Positions 34,093 to 46,557 of a DNA stretch of 64,000 nt are shown one piece after another (within the stretch, counting starts at the first letter, position 1; each line of letters begins with the position of its first letter). Source of the stretch: Hofstenia miamia (Eukaryota; Xenacoelomorpha; Acoela); contig SCFE01000055.1 of NCBI GenBank assembly GCA_004352715.1, positions 335,093 through 399,092 on the forward strand, in the 5' to 3' direction. The notes beneath the pieces were generated by a model. It was given only the letters and a program-made list of their open reading frames with translations. It was not told where the DNA came from and did no database searches. The position numbers were made by a program, and so were the translations under genes.

Positions 34093-35057
34093 GTTCTAGA
34101 AGATTTTATTGAAAATTTTAAATCCACTTGAACCTTCTTATGCGTTAATATTTTAAATTGCTCATAACAAAAGCGTAAAACATCTGTTTTATAGAAATTG
34201 GGATATTTGCAGTGAGACATGGGTATTTTTCTAAAACCTGCCCTTTACAATAATATTTATAGGCTATTTGAAATTTAGCTTTTGAATCAACACATTCTCC
34301 TAGGCATTTAAGTTTATAAATTATTTGAACATTGGAAAAGTTTTCACTAAGTTTGAGATATTTCCAAATTGTAGATATCTACAGTATGTCTCACCATGTA
34401 CAATGACAACACATGATTGCTTCGAACTCCAAAGTGCACAAAAAAATCTTTGCTTTGTGTTGACAGATGATTCCCTATTTTTTTAACCAGGAAAAACTTT
34501 TATAATACTTTGCATGACAAATTTACATTAAATTTTTAGTTTAAAGTTGAATTAATTGTTAATTCCGGCGACTAAGTGACTTAGCTTGACTCCTAATTTA
34601 ATTAAATTAAATATGTCAATAATTTTTATGCGAACTTTCATTTACCTCTACACTTAAATGTTGTTTTTCAACATCTTATCGTCATTATTAATGATAGTCA
34701 TTAACGTTTTATCATTTGATGGTTGTGATCAATAAACAAAAAATTTACTTAAGCTCGTCACGTGATTTCAATGTTTAAACAATAAGAAAAATTTATTGTT
34801 TACAAGGGATCAGCGTACAGTATTTTCAACTAAGCTTATTAGAGAATTTATTACCAAAATGGATACGCTTTAAATGGTTTCCTAAAACCCATGATTGAAT
34901 TTATGCAAATTGCAAATACCCTAATTTTAATATTGTAATTATTCACATGATGGTTTCAACGTTTCTGTTGCACGGCGATTGATTTCATTGGCTTAGCAGC
35001 ATTTATTAGGATTAGGTTTAGGTTCTGAAAGTTGCACATCTAAGAGTAGTGACAAAG
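34093..35057. other. Intergenic, nothing recognised
   Basis: A minus-strand stretch at 34100-34440 has short open segments with cysteines but no identifiable family. The rest is AT-rich. Confidence 0.35.
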
Positions 35058-35637
35058 CAGAGATGGAAGCCGCTCAGTACTGACCACCGAACATGACCGC
35101 TCATGGACCAGATCTGGTCATCCTTAATTGCACTTGACCGTCAAAACCGGTCACTTTAAGATGTGTCTCTCGTCATACCGGCCAACTGATTTAGTCTGGG
35201 TGTTTCTCAAATCTCAAACTGCGAAAGCACGTGCCAATTATCATAATTATAATTACTAAAATATGATTGTAAATACACTAATTTAAAAAAAAAGTTCACT
35301 TGTGTACACTGTACGGTGTGCGAAAAAGTTAGTAGATCACATATGCAATTCTCTAACATGAGTCAAGTCGTCTTTTTTAATCAATACAAGTGCATAACGT
35401 AATGGTGCCATTGAACATTGAATGTTGATTCATTGGTATAAATTCTGTAAATAAGAGCTCTAAAGATCTAAGTATCTAAACAATAACACCATTCTTAATT
35501 GTAACTTTTCATTTAACTTTTACCGCTATATATTGCAAATAAATCATAATAGTAATGATTTTAGGTATCAGATCGGTCAGGGGTGACGGAACCGGACCGG
35601 AGATGGTCGCCAATTGAAGGTACCGCTTTCATCTCTG
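35058..35637. mobile_element. hAT-like MITE
   Basis: A 580-bp unit. Its left end CAGAGATGGAAGCCG and the reverse complement of its right end CAGAGATGAAAGCGG form inverted repeats starting with CAG, as usual for hAT. The terminal 120 bases are much more GC-rich than the surroundings and carry dispersed ACCGG/GGTCA motifs, including a perfect palindrome GACCAGATCTGGTC at 35106-35119. No coding capacity. No clear 8-bp target duplication. Confidence 0.6.
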
Positions 35638-35646
35638 TATATATAA

Positions 35647-35899
35647 ATTTGGAATAATCTACCACAAATTGTACGTAAATCTTCATCATTACATAAGTTC
35701 AAGAAATTGTTAAAAAAAACCTCCTTGCTAATCAATTTAAATACGGATATTCAAATAAATTAAATACATGGTGAAAATTTTTATGTTTTTAATTTAAATT
35801 GTTTTTCTTAATTTTATTGTATTGTAATTTTATTTGTATATTTATTGTAAGTAGCTTTGTGTGCATTTTTACCATATATTTGTATGTATGTAATTTGTA

Positions 35900-35908
<9 letters not shown>
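35647..35908 (+). pseudogene. LINE C-terminus with 3-prime UTR
   Basis: IWNNLPQIVRKSSSLHKFKK ... SLLINLNTDIQIN-stop (35647-35763) is the conserved LINE tail, followed by a T-rich UTR that runs into a (TA)n tract. It begins right beside the MITE end. Confidence 0.6.
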
Positions 35909-35952
<44 letters not shown>

Positions 35953-35958
35953 TATATA
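35907..35958. repeat. (TA)n microsatellite
   Basis: Near-pure TA run at the end of a LINE 3-prime UTR. Confidence 0.9.
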
Positions 35959-35959
35959 T

Positions 35960-36166
35960 ACTTTTCTCAAGCGAACACTATATTTCCTTCTTCGTTTGTT
36001 AAAGATTTGGGAGTATTCCTTACAAGAAATCTCAGTTGGCCGCTACATGTTAATAACAACATCAAAGCAAGTACTAAAACATTTACGTTGAAAAGAACAC
36101 TAACTTTAAATTTGCCTCTTACCTGTAAATTCTAGCTATACAATGCTATGACTGAGAACACCTGCA
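35960..36166 (+). pseudogene. LINE reverse-transcriptase thumb/C-terminal fragment
   Basis: SSFVKDLGVFLTRNLSWPLH followed by VNNNIKAS and a basic run to a TAG. V-K-D-L-G-V-x-x-x-x-x-L-S-W-x-x-H-[VI] is the conserved block after the LINE reverse transcriptase palm. The (TA)n and gap follow. Confidence 0.6.
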
Positions 36167-36184
36167 AAGTCGTTGTGCATATTG

Positions 36185-36221
<37 letters not shown>

Positions 36222-37174
36222 NNNNNNNNNNNNNNNNNNNNNNNNNNNNNNNNNNNNNNNNNNNNNNNNNNNNNNNNNNNNNNNNNNNNNNNNNNNNNNN
36301 NNNNNNNNNNNNNNNNNNNNNNNNNNNNNNNNNNNNNNNNNNNNNNNNNNNNNNNNNNNNNNNNNNNNNNNNNNNNNNNNNNNNNNNNNNNNNNNNNNNN
36401 NNNNNNNNNNNNNNNNNNNNNNNNNNNNNNNNNNNNNNNNNNNNNNNNNNNNNNNNNNNNNNNNNNNNNNNNNNNNNNNNNNNNNNNNNNNNNNNNNNNN
36501 NNNNNNNNNNNNNNNNNNNNNNNNNNNNNNNNNNNNNNNNNNNNNNNNNNNNNNNNNNNNNNNNNNNNNNNNNNNNNNNNNNNNNNNNNNNNNNNNNNNN
36601 NNNNNNNNNNNNNNNNNNNNNNNNNNNNNNNNNNNNNNNNNNNNNNNNNNNNNNNNNNNNNNNNNNNNNNNNNNNNNNNNNNNNNNNNNNNNNNNNNNNN
36701 NNNNNNNNNNNNNNNNNNNNNNNNNNNNNNNNNNNNNNNNNNNNNNNNNNNNNNNNNNNNNNNNNNNNNNNNNNNNNNNNNNNNNNNNNNNNNNNNNNNN
36801 NNNNNNNNNNNNNNNNNNNNNNNNNNNNNNNNNNNNNNNNNNNNNNNNNNNNNNNNNNNNNNNNNNNNNNNNNNNNNNNNNNNNNNNNNNNNNNNNNNNN
36901 NNNNNNNNNNNNNNNNNNNNNNNNNNNNNNNNNNNNNNNNNNNNNNNNNNNNNNNNNNNNNNNNNNNNNNNNNNNNNNNNNNNNNNNNNNNNNNNNNNNN
37001 NNNNNNNNNNNNNNNNNNNNNNNNNNNNNNNNNNNNNNNNNNNNNNNNNNNNNNNNNNNNNNNNNNNNNNNNNNNNNNNNNNNNNNNNNNNNNNNNNNNN
37101 NNNNNNNNNNNNNNNNNNNNNNNNNNNNNNNNNNNNNNNNNNNNNNNNNNNNNNNNNNNNNNNNNNNNNNNNNN
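36222..37174. other. Assembly gap, 953 N
   Basis: Entered from a (TA)n run (36191-36221); leaves inside a Penelope-like reverse transcriptase frame. Confidence 0.95.
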
Positions 37175-38173
37175 TTTTTGTTTGAAAATGAAGTGTATAA
37201 CCAACATGATGGGATGGCGATGGGTTCTCCACTAGGTCCAACGTTTGCGAATTTTGCAATGGATTTAATCTAAAAGACTTTTATAAACTTAAGAAAACCA
37301 CCAATTTATTACAAACGTTATGTTGATGATATTTTTTGTTTGATGGAAAACGATGATCATGCATCAATGTTTCTTTCTTACATTAATTCGCAATTAAGTG
37401 AAATTAAATTTACTTGTGAATATGAAAAAGAAGATTCAATACATTTTTTAGATGCAACATTGAAGAAAACATCAATGGGGTTTGAAATATCTGCTTTTAG
37501 AAAACCTACTAACACCGGATTATATATACCATTTCAATCATACTGTGATAATAAATATAAACATCCAATTCCGAAAAACTTGTTTAGAAGAGCTGTTTTA
37601 CTATCATCTAACTACAATGTACTTACAATGGCTTTTGATAAAATATTTGAAAATTTAAGATCTAATGGGTATCCTGAAAAATTATTGCAAAAAGCATCCT
37701 TTTCATTAAAATACAATTCGCGAGAACACAAAGATAATATATTTTGAAAACTACCTTTTATTAAACCTCATGAATCACGTCTTAAGAAATCTATATATAA
37801 TTTAAATAGAAAACTGAGGAAATCAAGAATTATACCAATTTTAAATTCGGAAAAAACATCAAATTTAATTCGTAACAAAGATCTAATTCAAAAACCTTTA
37901 GTTTCATCAATTGTTTATAAATATAATTGTCAAAAGTGTGACAGCTTCTACATTGGTGAAACCAAAAGGCATTTGAAGACACGAATTCAAGAACATCTCT
38001 ATGGACACTTACAATCCGAAATTTATATGCACTCAAAAATACATAAAGCATCAACATCTGACTTTAATATTTTAATGAAACACAAATGCACCAAGATCGC
38101 AGAATCAATTTATATTAAGGAAGAGAAACCTAATTTAAATACTAAATGTCATCAAACTCTTCACTTGTTTTAG
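37175..38173 (+). pseudogene. Penelope-like element: reverse transcriptase plus GIY-YIG endonuclease, two in-frame stops
   Basis: One frame runs the whole length, broken only by a TAA (37271) and a TGA (37745). It starts inside the reverse transcriptase with HDGMAMGSPLGPTFANFAMD, continues with the catalytic YKRYVDDIFCLM, then EYEKEDSIHFLDATLKK and FRKPTNTGLYIPFQSY, as in Penelope/Neptune-type RTs. The C-terminal part has YNCQKCDSFYIGETKRHLKT-RIQEHLYGH, a recognisable GIY-YIG endonuclease with its CxxC-like lead, and ends TKCHQTLHLF-stop. The N-terminal half is in the gap. Two nonsense codons and no frameshift over 1 kb suggest a fairly young dead copy. Confidence 0.85.
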
Positions 38174-38224
38174 TTTAATTAATTAATGATTTGTAAATTT
38201 ATATTTTACCACCAAATAATTTTT

Positions 38225-38533
38225 NNNNNNNNNNNNNNNNNNNNNNNNNNNNNNNNNNNNNNNNNNNNNNNNNNNNNNNNNNNNNNNNNNNNNNNNNNNN
38301 NNNNNNNNNNNNNNNNNNNNNNNNNNNNNNNNNNNNNNNNNNNNNNNNNNNNNNNNNNNNNNNNNNNNNNNNNNNNNNNNNNNNNNNNNNNNNNNNNNNN
38401 NNNNNNNNNNNNNNNNNNNNNNNNNNNNNNNNNNNNNNNNNNNNNNNNNNNNNNNNNNNNNNNNNNNNNNNNNNNNNNNNNNNNNNNNNNNNNNNNNNNN
38501 NNNNNNNNNNNNNNNNNNNNNNNNNNNNNNNNN

Positions 38534-38564
<31 letters not shown>
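38225..38564. other. Assembly gap (309 N) followed by (TA)n
   Basis: The gap is 38225-38533; a pure TA run follows to 38564. Confidence 0.95.
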
Positions 38565-38565
<1 letters not shown>

Positions 38566-41140
38566 CTTGATCTAAGTTTCCCGCCAATTTCACTCAAACT
38601 TTAACTTTTGGATCTTATTTCTCTTGAATGAATAGAATATACTAATCTAACTTACATTCAAATCAATATTGTTTTGTTTGCTGGACAGTCGTCAAATATG
38701 ATTTAATGGAAACAGTATATCCTTAGCTGCATTATGCAGCTTGCTAATTTTCTTCAGCAAAGCAGCAATATTGATCTGTTTGGTAAACCTGATTAAAAAA
38801 ACTAAAAACATTTGTTATTGCTATAAAGAAGAGATCAAATGCAGGCATTACCTTGTTTACTTTTGTTCTTCCTGTGGCTCAAGAAATTTTCAGCTTATTT
38901 CAAGTTCTCGTTAAGTGTAATGATTGAAAAATTTTTAGTTTATTTGTCGTTTTTTGACAGTTAATACAATTTACTACTAATACTACTACTACTACTGACA
39001 AGTTAATTAAAAGGTAACTTTACTAAACCAAATTTCATATAATAAACGGCTAAATATTCCATTTGGGGATGGATATCATAGTACATAAAAGTTATTTTCA
39101 AAAATTATACTTCTCCAATTATTACTATAACATGATTTCTCTGACAATTCGATAGTTACAAAACTACAGGCAACTTTATGTGCTAGTTTTTGATACTGTT
39201 TAAGCATTCTCACCTCGAAGATTTGATAAATACATATTTGGGTAAAAAATTTGTTGTATTTTGGGTTCCATCAGAAGTGGAAAGAGTTTGCGACTCACGC
39301 TAGGTGTAATACTATTTTTATGTATTGATCACCTATAGAGTAGAAAGTTTCATTAGATTATAATAAGAATTGTACAATTTTATGCACATCAATACAGAGA
39401 ATCCCAAAAATAAAGAGCCAATTTCAAAAATGAAGAGCCCGTTTGCAAATATACATAAAATCAACTTTAAGTGATCAATGAAAGCACTTGTGAAATGAAT
39501 AAAACTTAGTCTAATGAATGACTGAGGATAGAATATAATTCGTATATCTCTAATATATTTTACTTCTGTTTTTTTAAGTGGCTTTTTATTTATTGTTGCA
39601 AACTGGGTCTTTATTGTTGAGAGTCTCTGTAAATTAAAAATTTATTTTTAATCAATATGAAGCTGCTCCTCATTTAAAAAATATTAAATAAATTTAGTAT
39701 CATAATATTGACCTTAATTTGCATCAGTGAGTATGACAAATGACATGCTTATTAAGCAGGTCATTGTGTTTCTTACATCTAGTCTGACAAAAAAACTGTG
39801 CCTTATGCAAATAGATCACGGGTTCCGGGTAATACACTAGTAACAAATATCCTCACCAGTTCCTATCCTTGCGTTGTTTGTTTAAGTTTATGATTTTGCT
39901 TTACTTGCTTTCCTTTTTATAAAGCGTGTAGAGAAGTTGTGGTTTTCTATTCGTGTCTTAAGCGGTGCAGCAACATTTTAATTTGGTTTCAGAAAGCATG
40001 ACAATTTTAACAAATACAAATTTTAGCCCATTTATGAAAACTAAGAGAATCTGTATTATGTAAGTATTTTCCATTAAAACGGATAGCATTGACCTGAAAG
40101 CATTTAAATGTTTCTATTTAACATAATTCAATGGAGGCGAACTGTGTGATATCTTGAGTGTTCATTTTATTGAGTGAGTGTGGGAATTTACTTAGGCCGT
40201 GGGTAGTTTGAAAATATTTCTACAATTTGAAAATCAAATGTCAAGAACTGTACAAATTTTCTTATCAACATAAGCAACAGCAACCACTTAATTCTTGAGT
40301 AAACTAAACTGGTAAACTGCGGCTGATTACAAATCACACACTGCATCATGTGTTTAGCGTAAAAGATGTCAAATGAAAGAAGTTTTGACATTCTGCACTG
40401 AACCGTTAGCGCGGTACTAATTCTAAGGGGTAAAATAATTATAATTAACACAATCTATGGAATTTCCAAGCGAAAGCTTCCTTTGTAAGATTTAACCAGG
40501 GCTGTACTCCTAAATAATTAACATTTGGGAACTATATTTTTATGTTATATTTTGACCAAAGTTTAACTTCTCAAAGAATAAACCCTGGCACGCGGACCTT
40601 AATATATCTTTAACAAAAGGATCACGTCCCCCAATTGAATTCAACAAGTTGAGCTGAGCACTCATGAGAACCTCTCGAGTGTTTAAGCTAGAGTACTATT
40701 TTTTACTTGTTATAATATGTTGATGCCTATGCTTTTATTATGCATGCAAGCATTAGAATACAAACTTAGTTTTCCAAAATTTAGAAATTTTTGAATTTGG
40801 AAAATCTACGTGAGAAGTTTTTTTACTAATTGGCACTGTTTACATTTAATTCACGAGAATGTCAATCACTAAAAACATTTTAGGACCTAAGCCTGTGAGC
40901 TACAATTTCAGTGATACCTTGGTATATTTTGATTTACATAAAACCCCAACCGACCGCCGCGGCCAAATATTTAAGTCCCAAAAATTTTCCTAAGACGCAG
41001 GTTACGGCAAAGGCAAAGTGTAATCCTTTGCATTCTTTCATTTCATAGTCCCCTGAATTTAGTGATTTAGAACAATGACTGCCAGACAGAGATGTACATA
41101 GAAATAAGTCGACTGTTTATATCAGATTTGGAATTTTGTC
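38565..41140. other. Intergenic, nothing firm
   Basis: About 2.6 kb of AT-rich DNA. An 87-codon minus-strand frame (40188-40451) has no family features. A short GC patch (CCGACCGCCGCGGCC, near 40950) resembles the element ends seen at 41150 and 49341. Confidence 0.4.
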
Positions 41141-41235
41141 TGGGCTAAGACTGGGTCGGGCCGGGCTTGGCATGAGCTTGGGTCGGATTTTCAACATAGC
41201 AATTTGGGCCGGGCCGGGCTTGAGCTTAGTGTTTT
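41141..41235. repeat. GC-rich minisatellite-like patch (GGGCCGGGCTTG units)
   Basis: GGGTCGGGCCGGGCTTGGC and, 50 bases on, GGGCCGGGCCGGGCTTGAGC: a repeated unit in otherwise AT-rich DNA. Probably the end of a non-autonomous DNA transposon; no partner end found. Confidence 0.5.
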
Positions 41236-42907
41236 AATTGGTATTTAAAATGCAAGAAAATTTCCCTTGAAAACTTAAACTTTGCAAATGACCAAAAACA
41301 TTCTCTTTAAATTTAATCTGCCTTGCATTGTTGGCTGGTGCTATATTTCTAACAGAAAAATTTTGTCTGCTACATGCAAAGAGCGTTTCGGAAAACTCCC
41401 ACTTACTTTATACAGATGTAAGTTGATGTAAGTTGGCAGAGAATTTTAGTATTTGAATATATAATAAATGATGTGTTCTCTAAATGATGAAATGGGCGAT
41501 TGCAATCCCTGGTAATAATTAGTTGCGGTAATACTTATATTACTAAATTTGTGGTGGCTGTAGGAAGAACTTATGAACCTGCCATATATGATACCTTGGC
41601 CGTAAGGCGTAGTACTCAGCAAGGGGTTGCAATATTATAAAGGTGGTTCCTTCAAAAAAAGTATTATTAATATAATTATTCTAAATGCCAATATTTTTCC
41701 ACCTTCTGGTATTCAGGCAACCTGGGTGTGCTTTGCGCCTTGTTACAAGCATACATTTAAAGATAAATAAACAAAAATACAAACGTATTATCTACAGGTA
41801 CTACTTTTTATCTTGAGGGGTATGCAGAAAAGTATTATTTTTCTTAAAACCTAAATTGTTGTAGTACACGAAAGTATCAACATTTTAAATGAAATTCGTG
41901 TAAAAAACTTGTCAAAATTTTTTAGTGAAGCTCCAGTATTTTTGTAGAACATGTACAAATACGTATACAAATTTCATTTTTATGTAGAATTAATTTTTAG
42001 GAAATATTTAAAGAAAAGAATATAAAATGCTTTGTTTTGGTTCCCTTTTCTTAAGGTTTGCTTACATGCATACGGCTAATTGCAATAACCGATTTCAGTG
42101 CAAAATTGGTAGTTAAGTTTTGCCTTGCCCAGCTAATAATAAAATATCTGGAGATTTAACATGTTGATAAATTGTTGTCTGTTATGCTAACAATTGCCAT
42201 TATCTCACTTAACATATCAATATTTTTAATGGTAACATTTTTATATGTTTTCCAAAAAAGTTTAAGCAAAACATTAAAGCATTTACACTTTCATTTGTAA
42301 AAAGACACGACACACCTCATTTACATTGTGCACTTTGATTTTTGAGATTCTATTATTTTGTGAGATGAAAGCGCTTAACAATTTTAAGAATAAACCAACA
42401 AAAAGCCAAAAAAATTTCTAAGCAATTTAAAATTAATCTATGCACAAATTTAAAATAGTTTAAAAAATCTTTGTTTTCATTGGTATAATTTGTGAATATG
42501 CACATTCAATAGTATTTGATAGCCAAATCCGATCATTTACAGGAAGGGCTTACATCTGCTCTAGGAATGGTTAAACTCCTTAGTCCCTAGGCCTACGGCC
42601 CTCATTACACATTTAGTTTATTAAGGTTAACAATGCAATTTGAATTATCAAATTAAGTTCATAGCGTGGTGCTAATGGCCATCTATGAGGCAAAAAGCAC
42701 TATCAGTGGAGTAAAACAAACATGAATTGGTTCGAGTCAGGATTGGGCCAAAAATCGGCCTAATTCCAACTAGAGCTTGTAAATAGCAAAACTTTAGAAT
42801 TTAATGATTTTTTGCAACAAACCACACGCAAATCGATCTTAGATTTTGGAAGTTATAAAAGTTTAAAATGTGGAACTTTAGGACGTTCCATCCTGTATAT
42901 TGTATTT
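41236..42907. other. Intergenic, nothing recognised
   Basis: AT-rich. A TTCCATCCTGTATA motif at about 42886 looks like a Tc1/mariner terminal tip without a visible partner. Confidence 0.4.
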
Positions 42908-42988
42908 ATCTATACGAAATACTTCATGAAATTACACAGAAAAATTTCAATTTCAAATCTACTTTGCGCCAAATTTAATTAGCAATTT
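42908..42988. repeat. 81-bp direct repeat, copy 1
   Basis: Identical to 43356-43436. The two copies flank a block separated from each by a single N, which points to assembly, not biology. Confidence 0.9.
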
Positions 42989-42989
42989 N

Positions 42990-43354
42990 CAGTCTCTCTT
43001 GCTTTACCTCGATCACATGCTCCTCTCCAATCGCCTGCCCCACAGTGATTGCACCGTAATTAAACACCTCACTGTTACTACGCAGTATTGATATAAGGGA
43101 CGTTTTCTCCCCATTGGTTAAATGAGAGTGAGTTTCATCATTCACAGTGGGGATCCTCACAGTAGTCGACTCTTCCAGGTCATTGATGGCAGTACAAATG
43201 GTTAAACAGGAGTTTTTGACATTTTCAATTCAAACGGGCACACCGATTATTTGGAGATTGCGTTCATTGAACCTCACTGGATGCTTAGATCCATTCAGAA
43301 TAGTAACGTGAGTTCTTCCTGAACTCACCTTACACAAATCGGGCAAAAAGGAGA
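42990..43354 (-). pseudogene. Ty3/gypsy-like pol fragment inside an assembly insertion
   Basis: The minus-strand frame reads SFLPDLCKVSSGRTHVTILN, one stop, then DLEESTTVRIP, LTNGEKTSLISILRSNSEVF and GQAIGEEHVIEVKQE. That order matches the linker between protease and reverse transcriptase of gypsy-type pol. It is more GC-rich than its surroundings and bounded by single Ns (42989 and 43355) and an 81-bp flank duplication. It is therefore probably a misplaced contig. Confidence 0.5.
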
Positions 43355-43355
43355 N

Positions 43356-43436
43356 ATCTATACGAAATACTTCATGAAATTACACAGAAAAATTTCAATT
43401 TCAAATCTACTTTGCGCCAAATTTAATTAGCAATTT
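43356..43436. repeat. 81-bp direct repeat, copy 2
   Basis: Second copy of 42908-42988; after it the sequence continues with TTTTAGCAATTGC. Confidence 0.9.
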
Positions 43437-43817
43437 TTTTAGCAATTGCTACTGGATCGTTGCATTTTATGGATTGAAGCTTGTAGCAGACCACAAAATT
43501 TGACAAATATGGACGATGAAATTTCTGTGTCAAATAGGGAATAGAGGTAATTGATACACCTAACCAGGGAAACTTTTACTTACTTCTGACTAAATTGCAT
43601 TGTTGCTAAATTTACATGTTGAAAACTCAAGTTGACAAAATGCTGTTACTCTTAGTGTCGTTGTGAATTCTCTGAATTTAATGATAATTTTAATGTATGC
43701 TTTGACGACGTTTGTATTTGACTAAAGCCAGTGATGGTCATATAATTAAATCATATATGTTATTAAATAAGTAAAAATACATCTAATCCTGAATCATATA
43801 CATGAATTAGATGGGTG

Positions 43818-43895
<78 letters not shown>

Positions 43896-45386
43896 TACAA
43901 TAAAATGTAATTTATGTTATTTGGTTTAGCCGGTGCTAGTGTATCTATGTTTCGAAAATGGTAAGCAAAGGTTAACAAACTCTTTATTTCTAAAGAAATG
44001 CATAAATTAATAAAATATAAATGAATTTTCAAAAAACTCTATTTACAAATTTCAGATAATAGTGCATTTGAATCAATTTTTTTAAGGCCAGCATAGTACA
44101 CATGTAGAAGAGCTTAGTACTTACGAGTTGCAATATACCAGCCTAATAATACTTACTTGAACCTATTACGGAAAATAGATTGAAATAATATCAAAAATCT
44201 TAGACATGCAAACCACATAATATATTATATGATTAATATAAATGAAATTATAATTTATGTATATATATATATATATGCACATTCATTTATATGACCATCA
44301 CTGACTAAAGTACAGGAATGATTTTAACAACCGCTAAGTGTAGGTAACAAAACGGATGAAACACTGATGTCACACATTCACTACAAGAATATGGTTTTTC
44401 CACTTCGAATTCGTACATTTCAACCTCAGAATGTAGGTTTTCACAACAACTAAGCATATCATAAATAGTTTAAAGAATATTCTTTCAAGTAAATTTACAC
44501 CTTACATTTGAGTTAAAAGATTACACTAAAATTCTGCATATGATAGTAATCTAACTTCTTAATGTTGCACATAGTCAAATGAATTACATGTAAGAATTGA
44601 AAAAACATGAGAATACTTAATCTTTGTGGAATGATTGCATTAAACAAGGCAATCTCAAGAGATGATAAATTAAACACTCAGAACGAGCAATCAATTGTTG
44701 AAATGTGCAAAAAGTGTGTAAACCAATAATACTAAATACTGTTAGATTTCTACAAGAGTTTCAATTAAATAAAGACCAAATTTACCAAAAACACACCTTT
44801 GTTTCATCGATTATGCCAATATAGGAAAAAAATATTATATTTTTCCTTATAACCAGATTTGTGCAAATAACTATTCTAGGTGTATTATTTTGGCAATTTA
44901 ATGATAAATTAGGTAAAGAGGCTAAAAGAAGCCCGAAGTAAAAAAAACAAGGAATTCACTAAATCAATTACCTATTATCCATAAAAAGAAGTGATTACCA
45001 CTAAAATAATGTTTCATTTGAAATTTAAGTATTTGTGAATCTTATAAAATAATTAATTCAAAATGGCACTTAAAATTTAAATTCAAAATAATGTAATTCA
45101 TCATAAGCTAGAAATATATAGAAATATAACCCAACACATCAAGTTCTGTGTAGTGGAAACTTCATGGTTGATGAAAGTGAATTTTTAAAATTAAGTTGTC
45201 AATATGATTTGCTAAAAGGGCTACATACATGTTAAATATATTAAAATTTTAATAGAAATTGCAATTATTTTAAGTGGTCATCAGTCATCACTGATAAAGT
45301 GTCCAGCTTATAAAAATTTTCATTAAAAATACAGTGATGCTCAATATTAAAAAAATTCTTTGAAGGCTTCCTTCAGTTTAGAGTTT
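43437..45386. other. Intergenic with a long (TA)n tract
   Basis: No gene seen. (TA)n at about 43821-43894 with one interruption, and a shorter one near 44258-44275. Confidence 0.5.
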
Positions 45387-45536
45387 TTGTAATTAATTCT
45401 CTGGATAAAGAGTTTGCATTTAGAATAGAAGTTATTGGATAAGATAACAATGCTAATTTTAGTATGACAACACATTATTCTTGTGACTTAAATATAATCG
45501 TTTCTATTATTACATTATTACATTGCAATCTTTACA
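45387..45536 (+). mobile_element. 5-prime LTR of the gypsy element (eroded)
   Basis: The 3-prime half clearly matches the 3-prime LTR: TAATTTTAGTATGACAACAC, TTATTCTTGTG-ACTTAAA and TTGCAATCTTTACA in both. It ends TTTACA at 45536, directly followed by TGGTGACAGAGC, a typical TGG-type primer-binding site. The left boundary (TGTAATT at about 45387) is approximate, because the first half aligns poorly. Confidence 0.55.
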
Positions 45537-45555
45537 TGGTGACAGAGCTAACTAT

Positions 45556-46443
45556 GGAAATTCTAACACCGAATTCCTTTGACATCCACAGCCACACCAT
45601 CACATCTGCATGGCGAAGGAGACTGAATTCACTTGACCAGTATCTGCAAGCTACAGAGATTAACACAAAGCCGGACAATGTGAAAATGGCTATTCTTTTA
45701 CGATTCATAGGTGAACAGTCTAATACAATTTTTGAGAATTTTTCTTGGATACCAACGGAAACCAAAAGAAGTTTGAAACTGTTGTTCAAAAATTTGACAA
45801 ATACTTCACTCGTGAACGTAATGAAGTTTTTGAAAGATATGTTTTCTACGCTACTCCCCGAAATGGTCTAAAAATTGATCAATTTGTAAACATGTTGCGT
45901 TCAAAAGCACGTCAATGCAATTTTCGCGACTTGGAGGACAGTCTTATTAGAGATAGGATAATCTTGAGCTCAAGGGACGCAAAGCTACAGGAAAGACTTC
46001 TGAGAGATGAAACAATTGACTTGGGATAAAACACTTTGCATATGCAGAGCATCTGACAGACCATCTGTCAACTAAGATCTTTTAATGAAGAAGCTATCAT
46101 ATCAAACGAAACTACTTCAGATATTGGACAAAACACACTATCACCCAAAATTGAAGAAGATACAATGATGCACAGGCAAAAACGGAATAACTAACAGGGC
46201 AACAGAGTGATGAGCAGAAACTGTAGACAATGTGGCAGAGATCACCTTTCACGCCAATGTCCAAAATTTGGAAAACAATGCTTAAAATGCTTAGGTCCAA
46301 ATCCCTTTGCAATTAAATGCCGCGCACGCTTCATCAAAGCCAGTGTTGAGGAAGTGACCCAAGATCAAGATGACCAGTTAAATGAATCCGCATATGAATG
46401 CAGGCATACTAAAAGTAAACTTTCTCAAGGGAAATTCCAATGA
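45556..46443 (+). pseudogene. Gypsy gag remnant with zinc knuckle
   Basis: Two overlapping frames (shift near 45780) form a capsid-like helical region containing RRLNSLDQYLQATEIN and QKFDKYFTRERNEVFERYVF. A separate frame has CRQCGRDHLSRQC (C-x2-C-x3-H-x4-C), a nucleic-acid-binding knuckle, followed by a second degenerate CLKC...C. Broken by stops after 46027. Confidence 0.65.
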
Positions 46444-46557
46444 AATACATCAATTATCACACACTCAGAAGTCGTCTTTTCGGCAATCGTCCGGAAAGTT
46501 GAAGATTGGAAACTAAGCACAGCTTCCGGACAAGCAGATCGTAAGAAATGGAAAGAC

